64,000 nucleotides of DNA, taken from NCBI RefSeq assembly GCF_042852765.1, contig NZ_AP031414.1; one strand, written 5' to 3'. Made by a program: the position numbers and the translations under genes. Below are positions 53,876-63,272 of the stretch, one piece after another. How positions within the stretch are numbered: the stretch's first letter is position 1; each line of letters opens with the position of its first letter. Under the pieces are notes generated by a model. It saw nothing but the letters and a program-made list of their open reading frames with translations. It was not told the origin of the DNA and did no database searches. The stretch is from Schaedlerella glycyrrhizinilytica_A. Its GTDB lineage: Bacteria; Bacillota; Clostridia; Lachnospirales; Lachnospiraceae.

Positions 53876-54244
53876 AATACTCCTTGTCTTCTGATTGTTT
53901 AATAGAGGTTTGGGTCAGTGGATAAGGAGAACTGGCTTTTGCCCACTGACCTTAATTATGATATAGAAAAAATCAGTAAAAATCAATCTGTTGAGATAAA
54001 TACAGGGAGTAAAACATTTCGGACAAAACAATGAAGCGTTGGCAGTCGAGGGCAATAATTGCAATCTAACAGAAAATAAACGCAATGTAAAAAGAAAAGC
54101 AGTGATGCTAGAATATTTAAGAATCATGATTTCAGCAACCGATCTCGATCGTTGATGAATACCCCAAACGAAGAATTTGGAGAGATGTGCGGTCAGAGAA
54201 ATAAAGAGAAAAGGAATTATACTTAAGTATACGAGGGAAAGGAA
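53876..54244. promoter_or_regulatory. Divergent control region LysR / GPH
   Basis: This 369-bp gap holds no gene. An inverted repeat with 9-base arms (GGTCAGTGG at 53913-53921, CCACTGACC at 53943-53951) lies just upstream of the LysR start and may be its own operator. A weak -10-like TAGAAT is at 54109. A perfect palindrome, TATACTTAAGTATA (54218-54231), touches the GPH ribosome site. The rest is featureless A/T-rich sequence. Confidence 0.45.
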
Positions 54245-55699
54245 ATGAATACAACAAAATACAATAGGGCAAAGACGTGGCAGATTGCGCTGTTTGCACT
54301 GAATATGATGTCAACAAATACATATCTTTTTTTTATGAGCTATGTTTCTTATTATGCAAACGGGCTACTTGGAATGTCTGTGGTATTTGTATCAACACTC
54401 GCAACATCTATGCGAATTTTTGATGGATTTACGGATCCGATCATTGGTTGGTTTATTGATCATACAAAGGGAAGGTTTGGAAAATTTCGTCCATTCCTTG
54501 TAGTTGGAAATTTGTTGCTGATCACAAGTATGTTATTAATGTATAAGACAACACATCTTGTACCGGAAGCAATAAGAATTCCATATTTTGTCGTAGTTTA
54601 CGCATTATATATTATCGGATATACTGTACAGGGTACTGTTACAACATCTGCTCAGACACTGCTTACAAACGATCCGAAGCAACGACCGCTTTATGGCTTT
54701 TTCACAGGATTTTTCATGCTGTTTATGCAAACCGGTTTTATGTATTTGATTTCAAATTATTTGGTACCAAAGTATGGCAGTATGAGTTTTGAATTCTTTA
54801 ATGAATTGCTTATATGGGTTATTGGAATGGCATTGGCTATGATGGTTTGCGCTTACATTGCAATTGCACCGAAAGATAAACCGGAATTTTATGAAAGCAT
54901 GATTTCAGAAGAAAATGAAAAAGTCAGCTTCAAAGTGTATTGGGAGGTGCTGAAACATAACCGCGCGCTTCAGATGTTGATTATTTCAGAATCCAGTGAC
55001 AAACTTGCGATGAGCATTGCAGGAAATTCGATCGTCGGAGTGATGCTGTTCGGCATTATTATTGGAGATTTTGAGGTAATGGGACGCCTGTCTGTTCTTA
55101 CCATGATTCCAAATATCATTTTGCTTGTATTCGGTATTTTGAAAGCAAGAACATCAGGGCAGAAGCACATTTATGTATTGAGTACATGGTTGTGTACCGC
55201 AATACAGATTGCTATTTTACTGATATTCTGTTTGGGGGACCCGACAAAGATCGATCTGAAATCATTTAGCTTTATGAATGTATCATTCTTGCTTTTATAT
55301 ATTTTGTCAAATGGAATCAGAAATATCGGAAGTAACATGATGATCCCAATGATGGCAGATTGTACAGATTACGAAGTATATAGAAGCGGACATTATGTTC
55401 CGGGTTTGATTGCAACAGTGTATTCCTTTGTAGATAAATTAATTTCATCATTTGCCACAACGATTGTAGGTGTTTTTGTTGCCTTTCTTGGATATACAAA
55501 TACTGTGCCTCAGGTTGGAGATAAGTTGACAACAGGAATTTTTGTGATTACGATGCTTTTGTATAATGGAATGCCGATTCTTGGATGGGTGACTTCGATT
55601 ATTGCAATGAAGTTTTATCCATTGACAGGAGAAAAAATGAAAGAAATCGAAGATCATATTGTGCAGATTAAAGAGAACAATAAATCTGGGGTGAAATAA
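54245..55699 (+). CDS. GPH-family sugar:cation symporter
   Basis: A 484-residue transporter with about twelve hydrophobic helices and the family loops (MRIFDGFTDPIIGWFIDHTKG, MADCTDYEVYRSGHYVPG). It starts after GAGGGAAAGGAA, right behind a palindrome. Its stop codon shares one base with the next start (TAATG), coupling it to the glycosidase. The substrate is inferred to be the oligosaccharide cut by that enzyme. Confidence 0.92.
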   Translation: MNTTKYNRAKTWQIALFALNMMSTNTYLFFMSYVSYYANGLLGMSVVFVSTLATSMRIFDGFTDPIIGWFIDHTKGRFGKFRPFLVVGNLLLITSMLLMYKTTHLVPEAIRIPYFVVVYALYIIGYTVQGTVTTSAQTLLTNDPKQRPLYGFFTGFFMLFMQTGFMYLISNYLVPKYGSMSFEFFNELLIWVIGMALAMMVCAYIAIAPKDKPEFYESMISEENEKVSFKVYWEVLKHNRALQMLIISESSDKLAMSIAGNSIVGVMLFGIIIGDFEVMGRLSVLTMIPNIILLVFGILKARTSGQKHIYVLSTWLCTAIQIAILLIFCLGDPTKIDLKSFSFMNVSFLLLYILSNGIRNIGSNMMIPMMADCTDYEVYRSGHYVPGLIATVYSFVDKLISSFATTIVGVFVAFLGYTNTVPQVGDKLTTGIFVITMLLYNGMPILGWVTSIIAMKFYPLTGEKMKEIEDHIVQIKENNKSGVK

Positions 55700-58419
55700 T
55701 GAGAGAAGAAAATAAGCAGATCATTCCTCTCTGGGGCCCATACTCTAAAAAGTATATGGGGATTTCCCGCATAATGAGAGAGTCCGGGATACCGGGAGCA
55801 CGGTGGGACTTGGTTGTATATCCTACATATGCGAACAGTGCGGTTTCTGTTCCAAACGTGACTGTTCCATCCGATTATCATCCGTGGAATTGTGATGATG
55901 AAGGAAAGTATTTTCGGTATCGTTATGAACTTTTATGGAAAGATATGTTGTATGCAGATGTAGATTTCTTTTGTATTGAGGATGAGACCTGGGGAATACG
56001 GGTCTCTTATCAAAATAATACGGAACGGAATCAGAATTGTCTTCTGAATTTTTTTGTGGCAGAAGAATATCCACAAAATAGTATTTATGCAGTACGTTGT
56101 CCGGAGAAAAGTGAAGTATGGAATGCTCTTGATTATGATAGATTAGTTTATGCAAAAGAGAGACCATGGGAGCATTTGAATCATGACGCAATGAAAAAAG
56201 GGGAAGTTTTTATTGAAGATTTTACAGATGGGAATGGTCTCGGTTGTTCTTATTATATTATGCTTGTGAAGCATTGGAATCTGAAATGGTTCGGTGGAGA
56301 ATGTGGTGACACGGTATCTTATAAAAAAGTATTGAAAAAGCCGTATGAAAATGCAGTATTGAATATACGGTATAAGACAATGCAAGATAAGGAAAGCGTA
56401 TCTTTTTCAAGCCGTTTCGGGCGCATTTTGTTTGAACCGTCTTCCACCCCCGCGATGTGTCGGATTCCATTAGGAAAATTAGAATCCGGTGATTTTCAAT
56501 TTACGATGGAAGCGGACGGGATGGCGGGAAATGGCGTTTTTCTTGATTTTTTTGCGATTACTGAAGCAGAAGAAGCGGAGAATGTTTATGCTGAAAAAGA
56601 AATTCGGAATACGATTCCCAAAATAGAACATCAGAAAGAAAGTATCAAATATCAGTATAATTACGGAGAACTTCCGATTTATTTTACGATCAAAAATAAA
56701 CGTGTGCGCAACAGAGATTTGTATTCAGGCTGTTTGGAAGACGCCCTGATTACTCGAATGACAAATTCAGATCATACCTATGATAATCTCACAAAAAGTT
56801 TTTCCGGTGCGTTTATGGATAAACATTCAGACGAAGGATTTTATCATGCAAATGTGGTAGAAGCGATTTTTCTTCCGGCGAAAAGCCGACATGTAGAATA
56901 TGCATATGTCAGTACTTGTGAAGAAAAAAAATATACAGAACGTGAACTCGAAAAAATCTGGGAGTCGCGAGTAAGATCTTCTCGGAAAAAAGACGATCTC
57001 AATAATAAAGAAGGAAATCAATATGAGTTTTCTACAAGACTTATGAAAACAGCGATATTTTCTAATATTGTTTATCCGATCTATCGGCACGGTGAATATA
57101 TTTCTCATTATACTCCGGGAAAAAGATGGGACAGCCTTTATACATGGGATTCTGGTTTTATCGGAATCGGAATGTTGGAGTATTCAGAGAAATTGGCAGA
57201 GTATATTATGGATACATATCTTTCAGAGCCGGATAATCAGGATTTTGCTTTTGTGGCGCATGGGTCTCTTGTTCCGACCCAGTTTTATCTGTTTTATGAG
57301 ATATTGCAGAGAGCGGATGAAAAGAGACGTGAGGAACTCAAGAAATATTATCCGATGTTTTTACGCTATTATCGTTATATGGCTGGAAAAACAGAAGGTT
57401 CTGCAACAAACAGACTTGGCAGCGGATTGCTGACGGTGTATGATTACTTTTATAATGCAAGTGGAATGGATGACTATCCGCCGCAAAAGGAGATTCATCA
57501 CCGGAAGCTGGAACAAATTGCATCGCCGGTATGTTCCAATGTTCATTTTATCAGAATTGCAAAAATTATGAAGAGAATTGCAAAATTGTTTGGAATGAAC
57601 ACAGATATTACAGAATTTACCGAAGACTTGAACCGGGTAAAAGATGCCTTTCTTTCTTCGGCATGGGACGAAGAAAGTGGATATTTCGGATATATTTTGC
57701 ATCATCCAGATGGAAGATGTGAGATTTTTCGGACAGAATCAGGAGAAAATTTCAATAAAGGAATAGATGGGGTAACACCTTTGATTGCCGGAATTTGTTC
57801 AGAGCATCAGGAAAAATTGCTTTTGCAGCACTTAAAATCTGATCGGGAACTATGGTCTTGCGTGGGCATTTCTACCGTAGATATGAGTGCAAGTTATTTT
57901 TATGATAATGGTTATTGGAACGGAAGTGTATGGTATCCTTATCAGTATTTGATCTGGAAATCAATGCTGGACATAGGTCAAAATACCTTTGCATATAAAA
58001 TTGCCGACCGGGCTTTAAGTTCATGGAAACAGGAGACTGAATTTAGCTATAATACATTTGAGATGATTCAGATTGAAACAGAGCGGGGCGGATGGTTCCA
58101 CCAATTCAGCGGTTTGTCATCTCCGATTGTAACATGGTATCATGCTTACTATAAAAGAGGATGTATAACAACCGGGTATGAAACATGGGTAGAAAGTCAG
58201 AGATTTAATGAGGATTATACAGAAGCAGTGATCACATATGAATTTAATGATAAGAAAAAGAATACGATGATCATTGTTATGGATTCCGATTATGAATATC
58301 AGATTTTTGTAAATGGTAAATTGATGGAACATGAAGAACATGTCAAGGGAGCTTTGGAAATTCGTCTTTATGAGGAAAAAGGTAAAATTAAGGTAATAAA
58401 GAATGAAGAAATTTTATGA
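55699..58419 (+). CDS. Large alpha/alpha-barrel glycosidase, GH63/MGH1-like
   Basis: A 906-residue protein. The last 450 residues are like the six-hairpin alpha/alpha barrel of the MGH1/GH63 group (RWDSLYTWDSGFIGIGM, NGSVWYPYQYLIWKSMLDIG, ETEFSYNTFEMIQIETERGG). The N-terminal 450 residues look all-beta and I do not recognise them. Family members cut alpha-glucosidic or mannosyl linkages, so the exact substrate is open. No signal peptide. It overlaps the GPH gene by one base and the AraC gene by 17 bases, making a tightly coupled three-gene unit. Confidence 0.75.
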   Translation: MREENKQIIPLWGPYSKKYMGISRIMRESGIPGARWDLVVYPTYANSAVSVPNVTVPSDYHPWNCDDEGKYFRYRYELLWKDMLYADVDFFCIEDETWGIRVSYQNNTERNQNCLLNFFVAEEYPQNSIYAVRCPEKSEVWNALDYDRLVYAKERPWEHLNHDAMKKGEVFIEDFTDGNGLGCSYYIMLVKHWNLKWFGGECGDTVSYKKVLKKPYENAVLNIRYKTMQDKESVSFSSRFGRILFEPSSTPAMCRIPLGKLESGDFQFTMEADGMAGNGVFLDFFAITEAEEAENVYAEKEIRNTIPKIEHQKESIKYQYNYGELPIYFTIKNKRVRNRDLYSGCLEDALITRMTNSDHTYDNLTKSFSGAFMDKHSDEGFYHANVVEAIFLPAKSRHVEYAYVSTCEEKKYTERELEKIWESRVRSSRKKDDLNNKEGNQYEFSTRLMKTAIFSNIVYPIYRHGEYISHYTPGKRWDSLYTWDSGFIGIGMLEYSEKLAEYIMDTYLSEPDNQDFAFVAHGSLVPTQFYLFYEILQRADEKRREELKKYYPMFLRYYRYMAGKTEGSATNRLGSGLLTVYDYFYNASGMDDYPPQKEIHHRKLEQIASPVCSNVHFIRIAKIMKRIAKLFGMNTDITEFTEDLNRVKDAFLSSAWDEESGYFGYILHHPDGRCEIFRTESGENFNKGIDGVTPLIAGICSEHQEKLLLQHLKSDRELWSCVGISTVDMSASYFYDNGYWNGSVWYPYQYLIWKSMLDIGQNTFAYKIADRALSSWKQETEFSYNTFEMIQIETERGGWFHQFSGLSSPIVTWYHAYYKRGCITTGYETWVESQRFNEDYTEAVITYEFNDKKKNTMIIVMDSDYEYQIFVNGKLMEHEEHVKGALEIRLYEEKGKIKVIKNEEIL

Positions 58420-59260
58420 TGATTACACCGGCTATCAGTTGATGAGCAGTTCAGGGATAGAAGTACATTTGTACAAAAATTCAGATCTGGAAGAAGTGGA
58501 AACACATAGACATGATTTTTTTGAAATATATTGTTTTTTGGATGGAGAAGTATGTTTTGAAGCTGATAGGTATAGTCATCAATTATACAAGGAAGATATT
58601 TGTCTGATACCACCCGGGATAAGACATAGTGAAAAACCGAAAAAGGGAAATTATGAGCGAATCATATTATGGATCAATCCGTGGTATTTGAACAGACTTT
58701 CTACGCGAAAGACGAATCTTGCGCAATGTTTTGTATTGGCAGAACGGGGAGGATATCTGTTTCGGGCAGATCCATCCCACAGAAAGCTGATCATATCTTT
58801 ATTACTGGAAATGATATATGAAATACATGAAAAAGAATTTGGAAGTGATCTGCTGAAAGATGCCTGTTTGCAGCGGCTTTTAATTTTCTTGAATCGATGT
58901 GAGAATCTGAATACAGTAAAAGAAAAACAGAATATACAGGAAATTATTCAATATATTAATCAGCGATATACAGAGGAAATCCGGTTGGATTTTCTCTGTG
59001 AAAAATTTTTTATTAGCAAATTTTATCTTTCCAGAAGTTTTGAAAAAACAACAGGAAAAAGTATTTATCAATATATTTTAGAAAAACGAATGATCTTGGC
59101 AAAACAGTTGTTAGTATATGGTGAAAAACCAACAGATATTTATGCCGTTTGCGGGTTTAATCATTATAGCAATTTTTATAGAGCATTTGTAAAATATTAT
59201 CATGTATCACCGAAGCAGTTCCTAGAAAATATGAGATATGGAGAAAGTGATGGTCGATAA
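58403..59260 (+). CDS. AraC-family transcriptional regulator
   Basis: A 285-residue regulator with a cupin domain (VETHRHDFFEIYCFLDGEV, YKEDICLIPPGIRHSE) and a C-terminal double helix-turn-helix (IRLDFLCEKFFISKFYLSRSF; KPTDIYAVCGFNHYSNFYRAF). It overlaps the glycosidase gene by 17 bases and is last in the operon GPH-GH-AraC, an arrangement that suggests positive feedback. It converges on another AraC gene across a two-way terminator. Confidence 0.9.
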   Translation: MKKFYDDYTGYQLMSSSGIEVHLYKNSDLEEVETHRHDFFEIYCFLDGEVCFEADRYSHQLYKEDICLIPPGIRHSEKPKKGNYERIILWINPWYLNRLSTRKTNLAQCFVLAERGGYLFRADPSHRKLIISLLLEMIYEIHEKEFGSDLLKDACLQRLLIFLNRCENLNTVKEKQNIQEIIQYINQRYTEEIRLDFLCEKFFISKFYLSRSFEKTTGKSIYQYILEKRMILAKQLLVYGEKPTDIYAVCGFNHYSNFYRAFVKYYHVSPKQFLENMRYGESDGR

Positions 59261-59314
59261 TATGAAGATAATTTGAAAGAGTATTATTGGATTATAGATA
59301 TGGGAGAAATATAG

Positions 59315-59355
59315 AAAAGACATCAGGGCATGTATGTGTTCTGATGTCTTTTGTA
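59315..59355. terminator. Bidirectional terminator between two AraC genes
   Basis: A perfect 12-bp stem (59315-59326 with 59341-59352) with AAAA and TTTT feet serves both converging genes. Confidence 0.85.
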
Positions 59356-59373
59356 ATTATAGAAAAAGAAATT

Positions 59374-60459
59374 TTACTTTTGTTTTTTCTTACGGTATTG
59401 CAGTGGAGACATTCCATAAAAAGAAGAAAATACCCGATAAAAATGATCTTCGCTATTGTAACCGATGCGGATAGAAATTTCTTCCATAGAAAGCTTTGTT
59501 TTTTCAAGATAACGAATGGCATCTCTCATTTTTAAATCCCGAACAAGAGTGACAAAATTTTTGTCTGTTGTATCCTTAATGATTTTTGACAAATAAGGAA
59601 TCGAGTAATGAAAAATCTTGGATAATTCCGTTAGGGTGATTGTTGTATAGTGATTTTGGATATAGCGCAGGATTGGGGCATAGTCAGGTCCGGTTTTGTA
59701 ACTGGAAAATTGACTGTATGTCTGGTAATCTCGTAAAATGCTGGAAAAAAGTAAGTAGAGCCAGTGTATGAGATTTTGTGAAGCATATTTATCCTGACGG
59801 AAATTCTCCCAAAAAAGTCGTTTCATTAAATCTCTGATTTCTAAGGATCCGCTTGTTTGAAATAATAAGTAGTTTGGTTCGCTTTTATCAGAAAGAATCC
59901 GGCGGAAGAAGTCGGAAAGTAGATTATCTTCCGGAAGCAGTGGAAAAAATATTTCACTGAAAGTTTTTTCTTTGAGTAAAACAGGGAAAATTTGGGAGTC
60001 TTCGGTTAAAAGTGTTACGTTATGATTGGTATAAGGAGAAATAATACAGAAATCTCCTTCTTTCAGAATACGTTTTTCGTCCAGAAAGGTAAGTTCACAC
60101 TCCCCTTTAAAAACATAGTTGATCTCAAAGCAGTCATGTAGATGGATAAAACTATATGACCGCCAAAATTGATGGAAAACAGCTATGTGTGAAGTAGGTG
60201 GAACAACGTCAAATGAATCGGGATCGGAAAGGATCGTATACGGGAAACGGAAGTAAAGTTTCCGAATTTCTGATAAGAAAGAATCATCATCAAGTCGTGC
60301 AAGCGCGCCAATGTCCGGCAGAACAGGTTCATAGTCAAGATATTTTTTATTTTCATATAGAATATGCAGAATTTCAGGAAATTTTGGTGATGTATGATGA
60401 TCGTTCCAATAAGTATGGATCGTGTCTTTAATATCGCCGATCGTTACATAAAAATCCAT
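59374..60459 (-). CDS. AraC-family transcriptional regulator
   Basis: A 361-residue regulator: about 100 N-terminal residues of unknown type, a cupin domain (IHLHDCFEINYVFKGECELTF, LKEGDFCIISPYTNHNV), and the C-terminal helix-turn-helix pair (ITLTELSKIFHYSIPYLSKII; SMEEISIRIGYNSEDHFYRVF). The start is preceded by GGAGG. It is divergent from the GPH-GH43 operon, which it is inferred to control. Confidence 0.9.
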   Translation of the reverse strand: MDFYVTIGDIKDTIHTYWNDHHTSPKFPEILHILYENKKYLDYEPVLPDIGALARLDDDSFLSEIRKLYFRFPYTILSDPDSFDVVPPTSHIAVFHQFWRSYSFIHLHDCFEINYVFKGECELTFLDEKRILKEGDFCIISPYTNHNVTLLTEDSQIFPVLLKEKTFSEIFFPLLPEDNLLSDFFRRILSDKSEPNYLLFQTSGSLEIRDLMKRLFWENFRQDKYASQNLIHWLYLLFSSILRDYQTYSQFSSYKTGPDYAPILRYIQNHYTTITLTELSKIFHYSIPYLSKIIKDTTDKNFVTLVRDLKMRDAIRYLEKTKLSMEEISIRIGYNSEDHFYRVFSSFYGMSPLQYRKKKQK

Positions 60460-60507
60460 GTTATATCCTCCGTTTTCATTTGGTTTTTAATGAAATTTAA
60501 TGAGGTT

Positions 60508-60537
60508 ATTATAGTGGATTGATAAGAGAAATGTAAA
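60508..60537 (-). promoter_or_regulatory. Promoter of the AraC gene (59374-60459)
   Basis: On the minus strand TTTACA (60532-60537), an 18-bp spacer and a perfect TATAAT (60508-60513). The rest of the 285-bp gap to the GPH gene is A/T-rich, without a clear plus-strand promoter. Confidence 0.55.
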
Positions 60538-60744
60538 GGCAAAAAATAAAAAACATACAAAAGTGTTAATGATGAAGCATACATAAAGGGAAAATGGATA
60601 AATAAATCATAAAAAATGTAGGAAAATAGATGCATTAGCATATTTTTTTACAGGGTAAAATGCACAGGTACATGTTAGAATGAAGACACTTCGAAGACAG
60701 AGGAATGTTTTAAAGTAAGGTTTAAGAAAAGAGGAGTTAGTCAA

Positions 60745-62115
60745 ATGAATGGAAAAAATGTACAGGGAAGCAGATTAAGCTGGAAAGAGACATTATCATT
60801 TTCCAGCGGAGAAATGGGGACAAACTTATTGTTTGCGGTGACGAGTGCATATTTACTGGTTTATTATACAAACTATGCGCAAATCAATCCGGCAATCGTC
60901 GGAACGATCATGTTGATCTCAAAAATATTTGATGCAGTTTCAGACGTGGCGATGGGGTATATAGAAGAACGGTTTGCAAAACCACATGCAAAAGCGCGTC
61001 CGTGGATCAAACGAATGGTAGTTCCATATGCGGCATCAGCATTACTTTTATTTGCGGTCCCGGAATTTAATAGTACAGCGTTGCAGGCATTATATGTATT
61101 TCTTACCTATAATTTGTTCTGCACGATTTATACGATGATCGTGATCCCGTACAATTCTTTACAGGCATTGATCACACAAAATGAAAAAGACAGAGAAATG
61201 ACCGGAGTTCTGCGTTCTGTATTTTCGACGATCGCATCAACAATCGTGAACTCATTTACAATGACATTTGTGGAAGCGGCAGGAAATACAAAACAAAGCT
61301 GGCTGATTGTGATCGGAGCATATGCGGTAATTGCTCTTGCAGTATATGTATTGTGTTATAAAAATACAACAGAAAGGGTTGTAGAGACAAAATCAGCAGA
61401 GGGTAAGGAAGAAAAACTTGGATTGAAACAAAGTTTGCAGTATGTATTGGAAAATAAGTATTGGTGGATTTTAACAATCAATGGAATTGTTTCCAGCGCG
61501 GTTATTGCATTGAATATGGGATCGATGTTTTATTATCTGGCATATGTTTGTCAGAAGCCGCAATCGGTTGCTGTTGTCGGAATGATCTTGTCAATGCCGA
61601 TGTTGTTTTTGATTCCGTTGTCGAAACCGATCGTTGCAAAAATCGGAATGAAAAACGGACTTGTTGCCGGTGTATTGATCATGGCATTGGGACGTGTTGT
61701 AGTAGGGATTGGCGGTAGTGCATCGTTAAGTGCAATTTATCTTGGATCCATTTTATTTGCAGTGGGATGCAGCACACAGTGGTGCTCTTATCCGCTTCTT
61801 TGTAATACCGTTGAGTATGGGGAGTGGAAAAACGGTCACCGTCAAGAAGGAATGATCATGTCTGCCAACAGTTTTGGATCGAAATGCGGTACTGCTGTCG
61901 GTACTGCTTTATGTGGTTGGATTTTACAATTTTCAGGGTATGATGGAGCAGCGCAGGTTCAGTCTGCATCCGCGTTGACCGGAATTACGGTTGTGTATGT
62001 TGTTTTGCCGATCGTGCTGAATTTATTTAGCGCAGTGATCTTGAGTTTCTATAAATTAGAAAAAGAATACCCAACAATCGTTAAGGAATTGCAGGAAAGA
62101 AAACAAGGAGAATGA
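60745..62115 (+). CDS. GPH-family sugar:cation symporter
   Basis: A 456-residue transporter with about twelve membrane helices, the conserved loop SKIFDAVSDVAMGYIEERF and the late CNTVEYGEWKNGHRQEGMIMS. The start follows AGAGGAG. It is 4 bp upstream of a GH43 gene and divergent from an AraC gene, a self-contained sugar-use module. Confidence 0.92.
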   Translation: MNGKNVQGSRLSWKETLSFSSGEMGTNLLFAVTSAYLLVYYTNYAQINPAIVGTIMLISKIFDAVSDVAMGYIEERFAKPHAKARPWIKRMVVPYAASALLLFAVPEFNSTALQALYVFLTYNLFCTIYTMIVIPYNSLQALITQNEKDREMTGVLRSVFSTIASTIVNSFTMTFVEAAGNTKQSWLIVIGAYAVIALAVYVLCYKNTTERVVETKSAEGKEEKLGLKQSLQYVLENKYWWILTINGIVSSAVIALNMGSMFYYLAYVCQKPQSVAVVGMILSMPMLFLIPLSKPIVAKIGMKNGLVAGVLIMALGRVVVGIGGSASLSAIYLGSILFAVGCSTQWCSYPLLCNTVEYGEWKNGHRQEGMIMSANSFGSKCGTAVGTALCGWILQFSGYDGAAQVQSASALTGITVVYVVLPIVLNLFSAVILSFYKLEKEYPTIVKELQERKQGE

Positions 62116-62119
62116 TCAG

Positions 62120-63187
62120 ATGAAAAATGAAAAAAGACAGGCATTTTATCCGGGAAAAGTGTGGCTTGATACAGAAGGAAAGCGGATTCAGGCACATGGC
62201 GGATCGGTTATGTATATAGACGGCGTTTATTATTGGTATGGCGAAAATAAAGAAAAGACGGATGGTGTAAACGGAATCTGGCACTGGGGTGTACGGTGTT
62301 ATAAATCTACGGATCTGTATAATTGGGAAGATTGCGGAATCATCATACCGCCGGAGCCGGAAAATCCGAAGTCTTCGCTGCATCCGACAAAATGTATGGA
62401 TCGACCGCATATTATTTATAATGAAAGAACAAAAAAATATGTATGCTGGCTGAAAGTGATGGATACATTTGATATTCAGAGCCAGACGATTTTAACGGCA
62501 GATCATATTTTAGGTCCTTATACAAAAGTCAGAGAAGGACTTCGTCCACTAGGAATGAATGGCGGAGATTTCGATCTGGCAGTTGCGCCGGATGGAAAGG
62601 CATATTATTATTTTGAACGAGTACATACGGAAACAATCTGTGCAGATCTGACGGATGATTATACCGATGTAACCGGATATTACACGACACATTTTCCTCG
62701 CGTGCAGCCTCCATATGTGAGAGAAGCAACCGCACATTTTTACCGGAAAGGGAAGCATTATCTGTTGACGTCGGGAACGACAGGATATTTACCGAATCCG
62801 TCGGAAGTTGCAGTTGCGGATACATGGCACGGACCATATCGTGTATTGGGAAATCCACATATTGATGATGAAAGTCAGACATCTTTTCATAGTCAGATTT
62901 CCAGTGTATTTAAGGTGGCAGGGAAGAAAGATCTCTATATTGCCTGTGCGGATCGTTGGCTTCCGAAGAATATGGATAAAGAATATCCGATTTACAAAGA
63001 AATGTTTGAATGTCTTTATGGGGAAGAAAAGAAGGAATTTGATTTCAGCAGGATGGGAGAAGAGGTCGTTCAAAATACGTCCATTGCTGATTATGTATGG
63101 CTTCCATTGAGATTTGACGGGGAGATGGTATATATCGACTGGAAAGATTCATGGAGTCTGGATGAATATGAAGATGTTGTGAGATAA
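62120..63187 (+). CDS. Glycoside hydrolase family 43-like enzyme
   Basis: A 355-residue single-domain five-bladed propeller. The start region DTEGKRIQAHGGSVMYIDGV then YYWYGENKEK and GVRCYKSTDLYNWEDCG is typical of the GH43 branch that includes exo-beta-1,3-galactosidases. RPHIIYNERTKKYVCW and the later FDLAVAPDGKAYYYFE contribute likely active-site acids. It is not close to the GH43 at 26110 in layout or length. No signal peptide. It follows the GPH gene by 4 bp. Galactan or arabinogalactan side chains are a possible substrate; this is inference. Confidence 0.8.
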   Translation: MKNEKRQAFYPGKVWLDTEGKRIQAHGGSVMYIDGVYYWYGENKEKTDGVNGIWHWGVRCYKSTDLYNWEDCGIIIPPEPENPKSSLHPTKCMDRPHIIYNERTKKYVCWLKVMDTFDIQSQTILTADHILGPYTKVREGLRPLGMNGGDFDLAVAPDGKAYYYFERVHTETICADLTDDYTDVTGYYTTHFPRVQPPYVREATAHFYRKGKHYLLTSGTTGYLPNPSEVAVADTWHGPYRVLGNPHIDDESQTSFHSQISSVFKVAGKKDLYIACADRWLPKNMDKEYPIYKEMFECLYGEEKKEFDFSRMGEEVVQNTSIADYVWLPLRFDGEMVYIDWKDSWSLDEYEDVVR

Positions 63188-63195
63188 TTAAGAAG

Positions 63196-63245
63196 AAAAG
63201 CATTTGTGATACTTGAACTTGCGCGTATCACAGATGCTTTTCTTT
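63196..63245. terminator. Terminator between GH43 and the partial GH3
   Basis: A 17-bp stem with one G-T pair (63196-63212 with 63225-63241), with AAAA and TTTT feet, lies between the converging genes and fits both. Confidence 0.85.
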
Positions 63246-63272
63246 ATGTTAATGAAAGATAAAATATACTTT

